Shown: positions 42,539 to 52,159, counted from the first letter of the stretch. The stretch is 64,000 nt of DNA from Photobacterium carnosum (GCF_002849605.1 NZ_NPIB01000012.1:58460-122459); one strand, 5' to 3'. Made by a program: numbers and translations. Notes: generated by a model not told the origin, from the letters alone.

Positions 42539-43780
42539 TTAGTTGCCATATCTTAGTTGCCATTGATGTTCAATTGCCGCTAGCCAGGTGGGATTTGGCT
42601 CGGAAATAGAAGGATATGGTGTAAAGCTTGGTTTGTTATACGTTGCTGGCAGTTGTTTAAAAGCCTGTGGGCTTAAGATTGTTGGATCACCCCACACAGT
42701 AGTATCCGCTTTACGTGCTTGTGCTTCAGGGCTTAATAAGAAATTAATTGCCACTAATGCACCCGCTTTGGCATTTGCGTTCCACGGAATCGCAAGAAAG
42801 TGGATATTGGTTAATGCGCCAGCACTAAAGGCATAAGTTTTTGCTTTATCAGTTAAATTACCATTAGCAATGGCTGCTGCGGCAGCGTTCGGGTTGAACG
42901 TAATGGCTAATAGTAATTGCTGATCATCAAGTAATTGCACTGTTTCTGCGGTACCTGCTGGGAATTGCTTACCTTGATGCCATGCAACCTTATGGAGTTG
43001 ATCCAGATAGTGCCACAATGGTGCCGTTACACGATCAAACAGCGCTTGATCTTTCGGTAACTGCAAGGGTTGATACAACGCTTTTTTATCAGTAGTTAGC
43101 TCTAATAATGCGGCTTTTAAAAAACCAGTTCCATGAAACTCGGGTGGTTTAGGGTAGCTAATTTTCCCTGGATGTTGTTGAGCTAACGTTAATAATGCCT
43201 TAAAGCTTTTAGGTGGGTTTTTTAATGTTTCTGGATCGTAAATAAAGACCAGTTGACCAACACCCCACGGGGCTTCTAGCCCTTGGGTTGGCTCTGAAAA
43301 ATCATTATTAATAGGTAATGACTTATCAACATATTTCCAGTTAGGAAGTTGATGTGTAAATGGGCCGAATAACAACCCATTCTGCTTCATTGAACGAAAG
43401 TTTTCGCCATTGATCCAGACCATATCAACGCTACCATGGTCGTTTTTACCTGCGGTTTTTTCAGCCAGTAAACGCTGCGTGGTTTCAGCAATGTCGGTTA
43501 CTTTTACTTGTTTTAATGTAACACCATAACGATGTTGTAACTGAGTATTTGCCCATAGCAGATAATCATTAATTTCTTGGCTGCCCCCCCAAGCATTAAA
43601 ATAGACGGTTTCACCTTTAGCTTGGGTGAGGGTTTGTTGCCACGTTGGCATAATATTAACGTTTTTATGCTGTTCGCTTGCGTGTGCCGCTACACTACTG
43701 ATGACCAATGCAGCGGTTAACGTTAGTTTTTTTAAAGTAGACAATGCTGTTATCACAATTGATGTCCTTATTGGCGTCAT
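42539..43780 (-). CDS. ynjB: ABC transporter periplasmic binding protein YnjB
   Basis: This 413-residue extracellular solute-binding protein has a signal peptide ending near SSVAAHA-S (residue 34). TVYFNAWGGSQEINDYL, the VDMVWINGENFRSMK segment and VGQLVFIYDP match E. coli YnjB, a family of thiamine/iron-type cluster folds with unknown ligand. The ATG at 43780 lacks a clear ribosome site; a GTG at 43756 is preceded by AAGGACA and would give a more usual signal peptide length. It follows the fused reductase gene by 2 bp. Confidence 0.9.
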   Translation of the reverse strand: MTPIRTSIVITALSTLKKLTLTAALVISSVAAHASEQHKNVNIMPTWQQTLTQAKGETVYFNAWGGSQEINDYLLWANTQLQHRYGVTLKQVKVTDIAETTQRLLAEKTAGKNDHGSVDMVWINGENFRSMKQNGLLFGPFTHQLPNWKYVDKSLPINNDFSEPTQGLEAPWGVGQLVFIYDPETLKNPPKSFKALLTLAQQHPGKISYPKPPEFHGTGFLKAALLELTTDKKALYQPLQLPKDQALFDRVTAPLWHYLDQLHKVAWHQGKQFPAGTAETVQLLDDQQLLLAITFNPNAAAAAIANGNLTDKAKTYAFSAGALTNIHFLAIPWNANAKAGALVAINFLLSPEAQARKADTTVWGDPTILSPQAFKQLPATYNKPSFTPYPSISEPNPTWLAAIEHQWQLRYGN

Positions 43781-43782
43781 TA

Positions 43783-45933
43783 TTAGCTACGCATCCACTG
43801 ATGATATTTTTTTACCCAAGCTAGCAGTTTTTGAGGAGCATGGGCTTTTTTCCATACGCCGGCGGTGTATTTTGCGCCTTCGCTCATGGTTGGATAAGGG
43901 TGAATAGTGTCTAAGATTTTGTTTAGACCTAAATTATGACGCATCGCTAAAGTAAATTCTGCTAATAAATCACCAGCATGATGACCTACAATGGTTGCAC
44001 CAAGAATTTTATCGCTACCTTTAGGGGTTAATATTTTAATAAAACCTTCATCATAACCATCGGCAATCGCACGATCTAAATCATCCAATCCATAACGGGT
44101 AACTTCATAGTCGATACCTTGTGCTTGGGCTTCTTTTTCATTAATGCCGACCCGTGCTAATTCAGGTGCGGTGTAAGTCACTGCAGGGATCACGGAATAA
44201 TCGACTTTGAATTTTTTAACTGCCCCAAATAAGCTATTGACTGCGGCATACCATGCTTGGTGAGCGGCAACGTGGGTTAGTTGATAAGGACCTGCAACAT
44301 CACCAACAGCATAAATATTAGGATATTGAGTTTGTAGGTATTGGTTAACAGCGACAGTGCCACGCTCTGTTGTGGTAATGCCGAGTTCTTCTAAACCAAA
44401 GCCTTGTACATTCGCAACTCGCCCTAACGCGACCATTACGGCATCAAATTCTATGCTAACTTGTTGGTTGTCATGTTCAACAACAACACGTTGGATAGGC
44501 TGACCATTGTCATCAAGAGTAGATTCAAATTGGACAGCATTATGTTGCAGTAAAATATTTACACCATCGTGAGTAAGAGATTGCTCAACTAACTGAGCCG
44601 CATCGCGATCTTCACGGTTTAGTAGTTGGGGTGATCGTTCAACAATCGTGACTTCAGCACCTAATCGACAGAAACTTTGGGCTAATTCACAGCCAATAGG
44701 ACCACCACCAAGAATAAGTAATCGTTTTGGTAGGGCGGTTAATTGCCATACAGTATCAGACGTTAAGTAATTAACCGTATCTAAGCCAGGGATCGCTGGC
44801 ACTAATGGACGCGCACCAGTTGCAATCACAATATTACGGGTTGTAATGCGAGTGCCATTCACTTCAACTTCCCATGGCGATAGGATAGTTGCATCACCTG
44901 TAACACAGTTGACACCTAATTGACTGTAACGTTCGATGGAGTCATGGGGTTCAATTTTTGCGATAACATTATGGATACGTTCCATCACTTGAGCAAAATC
45001 GATGTGATTAATTTGAGCATCGATACCAAGCGTTGATGCATTTTTAATATCTGCGGCAGTATGTGCTGCACGAATAAGTGCTTTTGAAGGCACACAACCG
45101 GTATTTAAACAATCGCCACCCATTTTATGACGTTCAATAAGAGTGACTTCTGCTTTTACTGCTGCGGCAATATACGCACTAACTAAACCACCTGAACCAG
45201 CCCCAATGACAACTAGATTTTGATCAAAGCGAGCGGGTTTTTGCCATTGTTTGTATTGTTTTTTCATTGTCATTGTTTTCATTATCCATTTTGTAAGTAA
45301 TGGGAAGAGGCCGAGTAGAACTAAAGAAAATAAAACGGGAACTGAAACTATACCACTGAGTGAGTCTATTTTCCCAAGTTGAGTACCTGCATTAATATAA
45401 ACCGCAGTACCTGCAAGCATGCCTAATTGGCTGACCCAGAAAAAAGTACGGGTTTTAATTATGGTTAAGCCCATTAAAAGATTAATAAGGAAAAAAGGAA
45501 AAACCGGAATTAAACGTAAGCTCAGTAGATAAAAGCCTCCTTCTTTCTCAATCCCATTATTGAGTGTGGTTAAGCGATTACCAAATTTTGTTTGTACCCA
45601 GTCACGTAATATAAAACGACTAGAAAGAAATGCTAGCGTTGCACCAATTGTACTGGCAAAAGACACCATAATCAGGCTTGCCCAAAAACCAAATAATGCA
45701 GCACCTAATAAGGTTAATATCGACGCGCCAGGAATTGAGAGGGCAGTGACTAAAATATATAAACTAAAAAAGCTGATATAAGCCGTAATTGGATTTTCAA
45801 GGATATGATGCTGTAGCGTTAATTGCTCTTGCTTCGCAGCGTCCAGTGTAAGAAATTGACCAAGATCGAAATAGAACCAAGTGCCAATAATTGCCAAGAT
45901 AACAGTAAGTAATAATATTTTATTCCGTTTCAT
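43783..45933 (-). CDS. TVP38/TMEM64 membrane domain fused to a pyridine nucleotide-disulfide reductase
   Basis: This is a 716-residue fusion. Residues 1-230 form a TVP38/TMEM64 (DedA-like, YdjX/YdjZ-type) membrane domain, with GASILTLLGAALFGFWASL and FLINLLMGLTIIKTRTFFWVS. Residues about 240-716 form a mercuric-reductase/lipoamide-dehydrogenase-like flavoprotein: FAD motif GAGSGGLVSAYIAAAV, redox disulfide GGDCLNTGCVPSK, NAD motif LILGGGPIGCELAQ, second FAD motif AVGDVAGPYQLTHVAAHQ, and the C-terminal HPYPTMSEG where the family keeps a catalytic His-Glu pair. E. coli has separate ydjX/Z genes near ynjA-D. AAGGAGCAATA precedes the ATG. Function in the cluster is not known. Confidence 0.9.
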   Translation of the reverse strand: MKRNKILLLTVILAIIGTWFYFDLGQFLTLDAAKQEQLTLQHHILENPITAYISFFSLYILVTALSIPGASILTLLGAALFGFWASLIMVSFASTIGATLAFLSSRFILRDWVQTKFGNRLTTLNNGIEKEGGFYLLSLRLIPVFPFFLINLLMGLTIIKTRTFFWVSQLGMLAGTAVYINAGTQLGKIDSLSGIVSVPVLFSLVLLGLFPLLTKWIMKTMTMKKQYKQWQKPARFDQNLVVIGAGSGGLVSAYIAAAVKAEVTLIERHKMGGDCLNTGCVPSKALIRAAHTAADIKNASTLGIDAQINHIDFAQVMERIHNVIAKIEPHDSIERYSQLGVNCVTGDATILSPWEVEVNGTRITTRNIVIATGARPLVPAIPGLDTVNYLTSDTVWQLTALPKRLLILGGGPIGCELAQSFCRLGAEVTIVERSPQLLNREDRDAAQLVEQSLTHDGVNILLQHNAVQFESTLDDNGQPIQRVVVEHDNQQVSIEFDAVMVALGRVANVQGFGLEELGITTTERGTVAVNQYLQTQYPNIYAVGDVAGPYQLTHVAAHQAWYAAVNSLFGAVKKFKVDYSVIPAVTYTAPELARVGINEKEAQAQGIDYEVTRYGLDDLDRAIADGYDEGFIKILTPKGSDKILGATIVGHHAGDLLAEFTLAMRHNLGLNKILDTIHPYPTMSEGAKYTAGVWKKAHAPQKLLAWVKKYHQWMRS

Positions 45934-45946
45934 TATTGCTCCTTAA

Positions 45947-46558
45947 TTATTCTTTATTATCTGCAGTAGAAGAGGCTTGAGCCGTTATATTCTGCGGTGA
46001 ATTTGATGTTGATTGGGGTTGAATCGGTAATGAGCAAAACCCTTGAGCTGGTACATCAAGCGCAGTATTAAATTTAGCCGATAAATTTTGAAAACTGACT
46101 AATGCAGTTATTTCAATAATATCATCACTGCTATACCACGTTGCGAGTGTTGCTAGCATTTCATCACTGACTTGTTGGTCACTAAGGGTCATTGCTTCTG
46201 TATACGTCAATACCGCTTGTTCTTGTTCTGAAAAATGTTCAGAAGTTTGCCAATGGGCTAGTGCTTTAATTTTTTCTAATGAATGACAGCGTTCGGCTAA
46301 TTTCATTCCATTAGCATCAACACAAAAAGCGCAGTTATTAAGTTGTGATACGCGGACGCAGACTAACGATCGCATAACGGCATCAATGGGGGATTTTTTA
46401 CGATCAAGATAACCAAAGAACAAAGCCACTAACCAAAAAAGTACAGGTTTTCGTCCCCATAATTTAGCTGGATTGAGTATTTTGCCGAAATGGCGTTTTT
46501 GCAACCACAGTACCGGTTTGACCCACAATGAAAATGTTTTTTTGGTTAATATACGCAA
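45947..46558 (-). CDS. ynjA: AhpD/carboxymuconolactone decarboxylase-family protein YnjA
   Basis: This 203-residue protein carries an AhpD-like CxxC in LNNCAFCVDANGMKLAER (near residue 77), a catalytic feature of alkylhydroperoxidase D. It matches E. coli YnjA throughout, with RHFGKIL near the start, and the C-terminal LQNLSAKFNTALDVPAQGFC region resembling its counterpart. It starts with a TTG at 46558, preceded by a good AAGGACAT ribosome site; no ATG fits. It is the first gene of the six-gene ynj cluster (13 bp before the fused reductase). A C-terminal tail of about 20 residues rich in Ser, Thr and Gln is extra. Confidence 0.88.
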   Translation of the reverse strand: MRILTKKTFSLWVKPVLWLQKRHFGKILNPAKLWGRKPVLFWLVALFFGYLDRKKSPIDAVMRSLVCVRVSQLNNCAFCVDANGMKLAERCHSLEKIKALAHWQTSEHFSEQEQAVLTYTEAMTLSDQQVSDEMLATLATWYSSDDIIEITALVSFQNLSAKFNTALDVPAQGFCSLPIQPQSTSNSPQNITAQASSTADNKE

Positions 46559-46976
46559 GGTATGTCCTTATTAAATGAGAATCACATCGACTCTTAAGTA
46601 GCAAGACCGAGGTAACTAATATTGTATTTCATTTAATGACAAAAAATTTTTTTATTCAAAATATTATTGGAAATAATAAATAACAAATAATAATAACGAA
46701 AGTCATAATCGTTACATTAAGAGCAAAATGTGACGTGCATATGTTATTTTTTATGACTAATAATAAAAAAATAGTTAATAAAAGGTTTTATTTTATGGTT
46801 ATGACGGGGTTTGTAGAAATTAATGAATAAATATTTTATTTTCTTATTCTTTTTATGTATTTAATTCGTTTGTTCAATAAATGTACATTTTCGCGTGCGT
46901 TTATCATGTTTATTGATTTGGAATGGGTAATGTAAGGATTGTGTAGGGATAGATACGTGTATTTGTTGGATAAATT
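46559..46976. other. 418-bp AT-rich gap upstream of ynjA
   Basis: It should hold the ynj promoter. It is mostly A/T with ATAATAATAA-type runs, and no riboswitch (TPP, cobalamin) core was recognised. No gene is supported. Confidence 0.5.
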
Positions 46977-47000
46977 AAAGAGGCACTGGGCCTCTTTATT
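46976..47000 (-). terminator. Terminator after tfoX
   Basis: The hairpin AAAGAGGC / GCCTCTTT has a 5-nt loop and a short T/A-rich tail on both strands, 36 bp past the tfoX stop. Confidence 0.7.
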
Positions 47001-47034
47001 CTTAAGCGTCACTTAGCCAGTTGACGGATATTTA

Positions 47035-47622
47035 TTATAGTTTAGCTAGCAGTTCATTGCGTCTGCTTTCTGGTATTACTGACCAATGTTGGCCATGTAT
47101 AGCGCCTTCCAATGCCCATAGTAACTCTAAACTTAATGATGCCTCTTGTCTTTTTTGTAATGCCTTATAGGCGTTGAGTGCACCAATATCATAGAGTTGA
47201 TCAATCGTTTGAATTCCGACTTTTTTAAGCATCCTCTCATTTGAAAGCCGTAGGTTAGGTAAATCTTTTATTCTATCCGGAGTGCAACATTCTTTTGCTT
47301 TTTTATCAGCTTGTGCTGCTTCAAGAGAATATTTTGCTTGCTCTATTATTTTTTCAGGTTCTTCCCACCATTCATCAAGAATAGCGTAATGTTTTGTTCT
47401 GACAGGAAAACCTCGTTTTTCATAGATATAGGGTTTTAAACCCGCTTGTTTAAATTCCTCTTTTGTTTGTGCATTTGCTCGTAGATGGAGTTTATTATTA
47501 ACGACCAGTGCGAACATTGTCTCACCTGCGAAAATACCAAAGCCACCAAACATGGAGCGAGATCTAACGTTGCCTAAATGATCTAATAGCTGTAATGAAT
47601 TTTTTAATATTGGTTTGTCCAT
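47035..47622 (-). CDS. tfoX: Competence regulator TfoX (Sxy)
   Basis: This 195-residue protein matches Vibrio TfoX, the master activator of natural transformation and type VI secretion in response to chitin. The N-terminal domain is RSRSMFGGFGIFAGETMFALVVNNKLHLRA, with YIYEKRGFPVRTKHYAI; the C-terminal domain has LPNLRLSNERMLKKVGIQTIDQLYDIGALNAYKAL. It has no DNA-binding domain and is thought to act with CRP. The length equals that of the Vibrio cholerae protein. Presence suggests this strain may be naturally transformable. Whether chitin (via TfoR sRNA) controls it cannot be told from this window. Confidence 0.94.
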   Translation of the reverse strand: MDKPILKNSLQLLDHLGNVRSRSMFGGFGIFAGETMFALVVNNKLHLRANAQTKEEFKQAGLKPYIYEKRGFPVRTKHYAILDEWWEEPEKIIEQAKYSLEAAQADKKAKECCTPDRIKDLPNLRLSNERMLKKVGIQTIDQLYDIGALNAYKALQKRQEASLSLELLWALEGAIHGQHWSVIPESRRNELLAKL

Positions 47623-48001
47623 ACTTCATACTTCTACTCGGTGAATAAATGAGTGTCACCTAACATTAAAGTAGTTGTAAATTTACTTTATTATTAAAGT
47701 TATTTACGAGATAAATTGCCTACTCTAAATCATCCATGCATTACTCTATAAATAATACTATCAATAGTGAAGTATTATTTATATTTTGTAAGTCTTTTGC
47801 TTACTATTATATGTGTTTACAAGGTTCATTATATTCGATCTTTTAAAAAGGTAAGTTTTAATATTAATGACAGCTGATGAATTTGTGAGATTGCTCATGT
47901 TTTCTGACGGTAAGGATAGCGACGGTAGAGATAAGGATTGGATTGATTACGAATGGATGAAAAAGCCAATAGAAATATTGGCTTGATAATAGGTTGTTAT
48001 A
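47623..48001. other. 379-bp gap between tfoX and purR
   Basis: It holds the tfoX promoter on its left and the purR terminator on its right. A 39-codon plus-strand ORF (47867-47986) ends inside the terminator; see rejected items. Otherwise AT-rich with no gene. Confidence 0.5.
47963..47986 (-). terminator. Terminator after purR
   Basis: The minus strand reads AGCCAATA-loop-TATTGGCT followed by TTTTTC. It lies 16 bp past the purR stop. Confidence 0.85.
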
Positions 48002-49006
48002 TTAGCGTAAATCTTTTACAGACTTGCGTTCAACGATTGCAGGTGCCATTTCAAAAATTTGACGCTCATGATCTTTGTTCTTCATTCGGTCCATTAGAAT
48101 TTTAATGGCGGTTTTACCTAAACGACGTTTTGGCTGGTGGATTGTCGTTAATGGCGGTGCGAAGTAAGGTGCAAGATCAATGTTATCGTAACCAATAATT
48201 GAAATATCATCAGGAACACGTAACCCAGCTTGCTCAAAGGTACTAATAAGTGCCATTGCCATGATGTCATTAAAACAGAAAATAGCCGTTGGGCGCTCGG
48301 TCATTGCAATATATTTTTCAGCCGCTATAACCGCTGAATCACACTCAAAGTCACCTTCAAGGATCCAATCTTCGTTAACGGCTAAGTTAGCTTCAGCCAT
48401 CGCTTTGTTGAAGCCTTTTAAACGTTCACGACAAGTGGTTTTCTCATTATGGCCAGATAAGCAACCAATGCGACTATGACCATGGTCAATAAAATATTTA
48501 GTCGCAAGATAGCCACCTTGCTCGGCGTTATCCTGAATTTTATCAGTATGTGGGCTTTCTGGACCCCAGTCCATTACAACCATAGGTAGGTCTTTTTGGC
48601 GCTCAAGCAGATCCAATAGTTTCTGATCAAGATCAGAACACATCACTAATAAGCCATCGACACGCTTTTCTGCAAGCATACGTAAATAATCATATTGCTT
48701 AGAAAGATTACCTTCAGTATTACATAAGATGAGTGTGTAACCTTCGCGGTAGCAGTACTCTTCAACACCATGTACAACTTCAGCAAAAAAAGGGTTAGTT
48801 GATTTAGTTACTAGCATACCAATAGTGCGAGTGGTATTACATTTTAGACTACGCGCAACAGCACTTGGTGCGTAATTAAGCTCTTCAACAGCAGCCAGTA
48901 CTTTTTTTTGTGTGGCTTCTGCGACAAAGCGCGTTTTATTGATTACGTGTGAAACTGTTGTCGTTGAAACTCCAGCCATACGTGCAACATCTTTAATGGT
49001 CGCCAT
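48002..49006 (-). CDS. purR: Purine repressor PurR
   Basis: This 334-residue LacI-family repressor uses hypoxanthine or guanine as corepressor to control purine synthesis. The HTH is [27 protein letters not shown], followed by [33 protein letters not shown] and [10 protein letters not shown], all as in E. coli PurR (341). It is a single gene with its own terminator. A long inverted repeat lies in front of it at 49056-49138. Confidence 0.94.
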   Translation of the reverse strand: MATIKDVARMAGVSTTTVSHVINKTRFVAEATQKKVLAAVEELNYAPSAVARSLKCNTTRTIGMLVTKSTNPFFAEVVHGVEEYCYREGYTLILCNTEGNLSKQYDYLRMLAEKRVDGLLVMCSDLDQKLLDLLERQKDLPMVVMDWGPESPHTDKIQDNAEQGGYLATKYFIDHGHSRIGCLSGHNEKTTCRERLKGFNKAMAEANLAVNEDWILEGDFECDSAVIAAEKYIAMTERPTAIFCFNDIMAMALISTFEQAGLRVPDDISIIGYDNIDLAPYFAPPLTTIHQPKRRLGKTAIKILMDRMKNKDHERQIFEMAPAIVERKSVKDLR

Positions 49007-49055
49007 ATTTATTCTTCTAATAATGAGTGCTAGAGTTGTTTCTAGCTAATTCTGT

Positions 49056-49138
49056 GGTACCAAATTGAATAATTACTGAGATGAATATAATTCAATGTAT
49101 TTACGTAAACTCTCTCGTTAATTATTCAATTTGGCACC
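49056..49138. repeat. 20-bp inverted repeat upstream of purR
   Basis: GGTACCAAATTGAATAATTA (49056-49075) and TAATTATTCAATTTGGCACC (49119-49138) are inverted copies with one mismatch, 43 bp apart. They lie 50-132 bp upstream of purR. They could be operator halves for looping, or the arms of a leader RNA stem. Cause unknown. Confidence 0.75.
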
Positions 49139-49383
49139 GATAATGTTTTATTACATACTTAAATGGTATTAACACCAAAAACCGCATTTGTTTGCGGCTT
49201 TTATAATTATTGCATATTTTTCAAGTGTAATCGCTTGCGTTCACATTTTACTGAGTGTTACGCGTAGTGCAACGTTTCAATTGTCTTGGAGTAAATTATT
49301 TGATAGCTATCAACAAAAAAACGTTAATTTCAGTAATTTTATCGTAAGGTTACTAAAATTTACTAGGTACGATCAACATAATA

Positions 49384-50175
49384 TTATGATAGTAGATAAG
49401 GATAACCATGGACAGGATGAGGATATACAGAAACGTGCCAGCCATAGATGTTATGAATTATTAGGGGGGTTAATGCTTGCCATGGTGAACCATCGGCTTG
49501 AATTTTACCATGCTGAATAATAACCATCCGTTGAGCATATTGTGCGGCTAAGTTGAGATCATGTAATACAATAATAACCGCCGCACCTTTAGCCGCCATT
49601 ATTTGTGCCATTTGTAATGTTTTATGCTGGTGAGCTAAATCCAAGGCCGATGTCGGTTCATCTAACATTAGAATGCATTTATTATGTGCTTGGCTTAATT
49701 GGGTTAAAACGCGCGCGAAATGGATCCGTTGTTTTTCACCGCCAGATAAGGTTGGATATAAGCGTTGAGCAAGATGAAGAACATCCGTGTCACACATGGT
49801 TTTAGTCGTGATGTGGTCAATTTCTTGACGTGATAAACAAAGCGGCATTGTGCCTAATTCCACGACTTCTTTACAGGTAAAGGCAAATGAGAGCGAACTG
49901 TGTTGCGGCAGAATACCTAAATGACACGCAAGTTCAGATCGTTGCCAACTATTTATATCACGATCAAAAAATGCAACTTGACCACTTTCAGGTTCTATTT
50001 CACCACACAGTATTTTAAGAAGGGTACTTTTACCTGCACCGTTAGGCCCGAGTAGTGCTGTTATTTCTCCTGCTTTTATATCGATACTAAAATTATCTAA
50101 TAAGACTTTACCCGCCAGTGTTAACTGTAAATTACGTGCTGAAATTACAGTTGAGGGCGCAGAGGTTACCGTCAT
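49384..50175 (-). CDS. hmuV: Haem ABC transporter ATP-binding protein HmuV (HutD)
   Basis: This 263-residue ATPase of the FecCD-type family powers haem import. Walker A is GPNGAGKST, the signature LSGGEKQRIHFARVL, and Walker [18 protein letters not shown]; the switch histidine is in VLHDLNLAAQYA. It is the last gene of tonB-exbB-exbD-hmuT-hmuU-hmuV. The start overlaps the hmuU stop by 4 bp. In Vibrio this gene is named hutD. Confidence 0.93.
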   Translation of the reverse strand: MTVTSAPSTVISARNLQLTLAGKVLLDNFSIDIKAGEITALLGPNGAGKSTLLKILCGEIEPESGQVAFFDRDINSWQRSELACHLGILPQHSSLSFAFTCKEVVELGTMPLCLSRQEIDHITTKTMCDTDVLHLAQRLYPTLSGGEKQRIHFARVLTQLSQAHNKCILMLDEPTSALDLAHQHKTLQMAQIMAAKGAAVIIVLHDLNLAAQYAQRMVIIQHGKIQADGSPWQALTPLIIHNIYGWHVSVYPHPVHGYPYLLS

Positions 50176-51209
50176 GCGATTCTGCCTTTTTGTTTATTAA
50201 GTAGATAAATGAAGAATGGAGCGCCTAAAATGGCGGTAATAATACCCACGGGGAGTTCTTGCGGTGCAAAAGCACTACGGGCGATCATATCGGCAACGAG
50301 TAAAATCAATGCGCCTAAAATAGCTGAAATGGGTAAGAGGGTTTTATGATTAGGACCTGAAATCATGCGTCCTAAATGGGGGATCACCAGACCAATAAAG
50401 CCAATCGGACCCGTAATAGCAACCGTAATACCTACACCCGCAGCACAGACAATAATTAAACTACGCTTTAGATGTTGAACATTTACCCCCATATGACGAG
50501 CTTCAGCTTCACCCAATAAAAACGCATTAAGCGCATTTGCTTGGCGATAACAATAATAATAAATGACGACGAGGCTCACAAAGGCGAGGCCAATATTCGG
50601 CCATGTGGCTCCTGCTAACGAGCCCATTGACCATAAAGAAAAATCACGTAGCGCTTGATCATTCGCAATATAGTTAAGTAACCCAAGACCTGCACCCGAA
50701 ATCGCTCCAATTGCCACACCCGCCAATAGCATTACCACGACAGATGTACCATTTTTATCGGTGCCAAGGTGATACACCAAATAGGTACTAATAGCGCCAC
50801 CCAAAAAAGCGAAGAAGGGCACAGCACCAATATTCATTAATAAAGGATATTGCGTCATTAACGGGGTAAATAAAATGATCGCAAAAGCTGCGCCTAGGCC
50901 AGCACCTCCTGAAATACCAATAATACCTGGGTCTGCGAGGGGGTTACGAAATAAACCCTGTAGAACAGCACCGCAAATAGCCAGTATTGCCCCGATAGCA
51001 ATACACAATAATGTTCGTGGTAGACGTATTTGATGGATCACGAGATCAATATGAGCGGCAAGCTGATGGTCTCCAGGTAATAATGCTATAAAACTATCTT
51101 TATAACTGATATCCATCGGTCCAATTGCAATTGAGCTTAATAATGCAAAGAGCAATGACCCAATACTGATAGTGTAAATAACATGGGGTGAAATACGGCT
51201 GTCGTTCAT
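50172..51209 (-). CDS. hmuU: Haem ABC transporter permease HmuU (HutC)
   Basis: This 345-residue FecCD-family permease with about nine to ten spans transports haem across the inner membrane. RLPRTLLCIAIGAILAICGAVLQGLFRNPLADPGIIGISGGAGLGA and the GFIGLVIPHLGRMISGPNHKTLLP segment are hallmarks of the family. It lies 17 bp after hmuT and overlaps hmuV by 4 bp. In Vibrio it is hutC. Confidence 0.94.
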   Translation of the reverse strand: MNDSRISPHVIYTISIGSLLFALLSSIAIGPMDISYKDSFIALLPGDHQLAAHIDLVIHQIRLPRTLLCIAIGAILAICGAVLQGLFRNPLADPGIIGISGGAGLGAAFAIILFTPLMTQYPLLMNIGAVPFFAFLGGAISTYLVYHLGTDKNGTSVVVMLLAGVAIGAISGAGLGLLNYIANDQALRDFSLWSMGSLAGATWPNIGLAFVSLVVIYYYCYRQANALNAFLLGEAEARHMGVNVQHLKRSLIIVCAAGVGITVAITGPIGFIGLVIPHLGRMISGPNHKTLLPISAILGALILLVADMIARSAFAPQELPVGIITAILGAPFFIYLLNKQKGRIA

Positions 51210-51226
51210 GATGGCTTTATCTCAGA

Positions 51227-52159
51227 TTACGATTGTGGGTAGAAAATATGATTAAGGCGCATAGCTTCATTAATACTATGGATGCCTAAGCCACCAATTA
51301 ATGCCGTACCGTCAATCACTGCAATTGCATTGTTTTTTGCCGCAGGGGTTGCCTCTAGGACGGGCATTTTTTTGATAAGTTGTGCCATGTCTTTGATGGA
51401 GGCTGTCGTACGGTTACTGAGTAAAATAATGTCAGGTTGCATTTGTAAAATAGCCTCGGTTGAAACCGGCTTATAATTTGATACCATCGCCGCTGCTGGG
51501 TTTATTGCCCCCGCTAAAGTAATAATACTGTCGGCGGTGGTATTTTTTCCGGCAACACTAATTGGTCGTCCATCATGAATCATTAAGAACAATACTTTTT
51601 TAGGCTGAGTCTGGTGTGAATTGTTTTGTTTAATCGTTTTTACTGTGGTGGTTATGGTCTGTTTAAGCTGCTGCGCTTGTTGTGAATGTTGGGTTAAAGC
51701 TGCCACTTGATCGATTCGATGCAGTAAATCAGACACCGTTTCGCCACCGTTAACAATATCGACCTCAATTCCCGATTGCTTTAATAATGTTAATGTCTTT
51801 GGTGGACCCATTTCATCGGAGCCAATAATGCGAGTCGGGGCTAAAGCAATCAAGCTTTCTGCTGACAGTTGACGGTGATAACCCACTTTAGGCATGTTAT
51901 CTGCCACCAGTGTTTTACTGGTTACATCGACGGCAATTAATTGTTGCTCAGCCCCTAATGCATTAATGATTTCAGTAATAGCAGCACCAGCACTAATCAC
52001 TCTTGCAGAATTTGGTTCTACTTGCGCATGGGCTAAGGGACTAAATAAGCTTGATGCGGAGATAAACAGTGTGGTTGATAACATTATTTTTTGAGAAATA
52101 TGACGTAAAAAAGGTGTAGTTATAAAAGGTGCAGTTATAAAAGAGGTATGACGGTCCAT
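51227..52159 (-). CDS. hmuT: Periplasmic haem-binding protein HmuT (HutB)
   Basis: This 310-residue type III periplasmic binding protein contains RVISAGAAITEIINALGAEQQLIAVDVTSK and VGYHRQLSAESLIALAPTRIIGSDEMGPP as in HmuT/HutB. The signal peptide (ending SPLAHA) is preceded by about 25 extra residues containing a duplicated pentapeptide (FITAP/FITTP) encoded by a 15-bp tandem repeat. Translation may therefore start at the internal ATG at 52084. The annotated ATG at 52159 overlaps the exbD stop by one base. Confidence 0.9.
   Translation of the reverse strand: MDRHTSFITAPFITTPFLRHISQKIMLSTTLFISASSLFSPLAHAQVEPNSARVISAGAAITEIINALGAEQQLIAVDVTSKTLVADNMPKVGYHRQLSAESLIALAPTRIIGSDEMGPPKTLTLLKQSGIEVDIVNGGETVSDLLHRIDQVAALTQHSQQAQQLKQTITTTVKTIKQNNSHQTQPKKVLFLMIHDGRPISVAGKNTTADSIITLAGAINPAAAMVSNYKPVSTEAILQMQPDIILLSNRTTASIKDMAQLIKKMPVLEATPAAKNNAIAVIDGTALIGGLGIHSINEAMRLNHIFYPQS

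Noticed and set aside
46559..46976. TPP riboswitch upstream of the ynj cluster
   Set aside because: The YnjBCD importer resembles thiamine-type systems, but no CTGAGA or ACCTGA core was found on either strand.
47867..47986. 39-codon plus-strand ORF between tfoX and purR (MTADEFVRLLMF start)
   Set aside because: The AGG in front lies about 15 bases away, too far, and its last codons are the purR terminator stem. Composition is protein-like, but there is no further support.
49188..49520. 110-codon plus-strand open frame
   Set aside because: Its right part lies antisense within hmuV and its left part is intergenic. No ribosome site and no domain.
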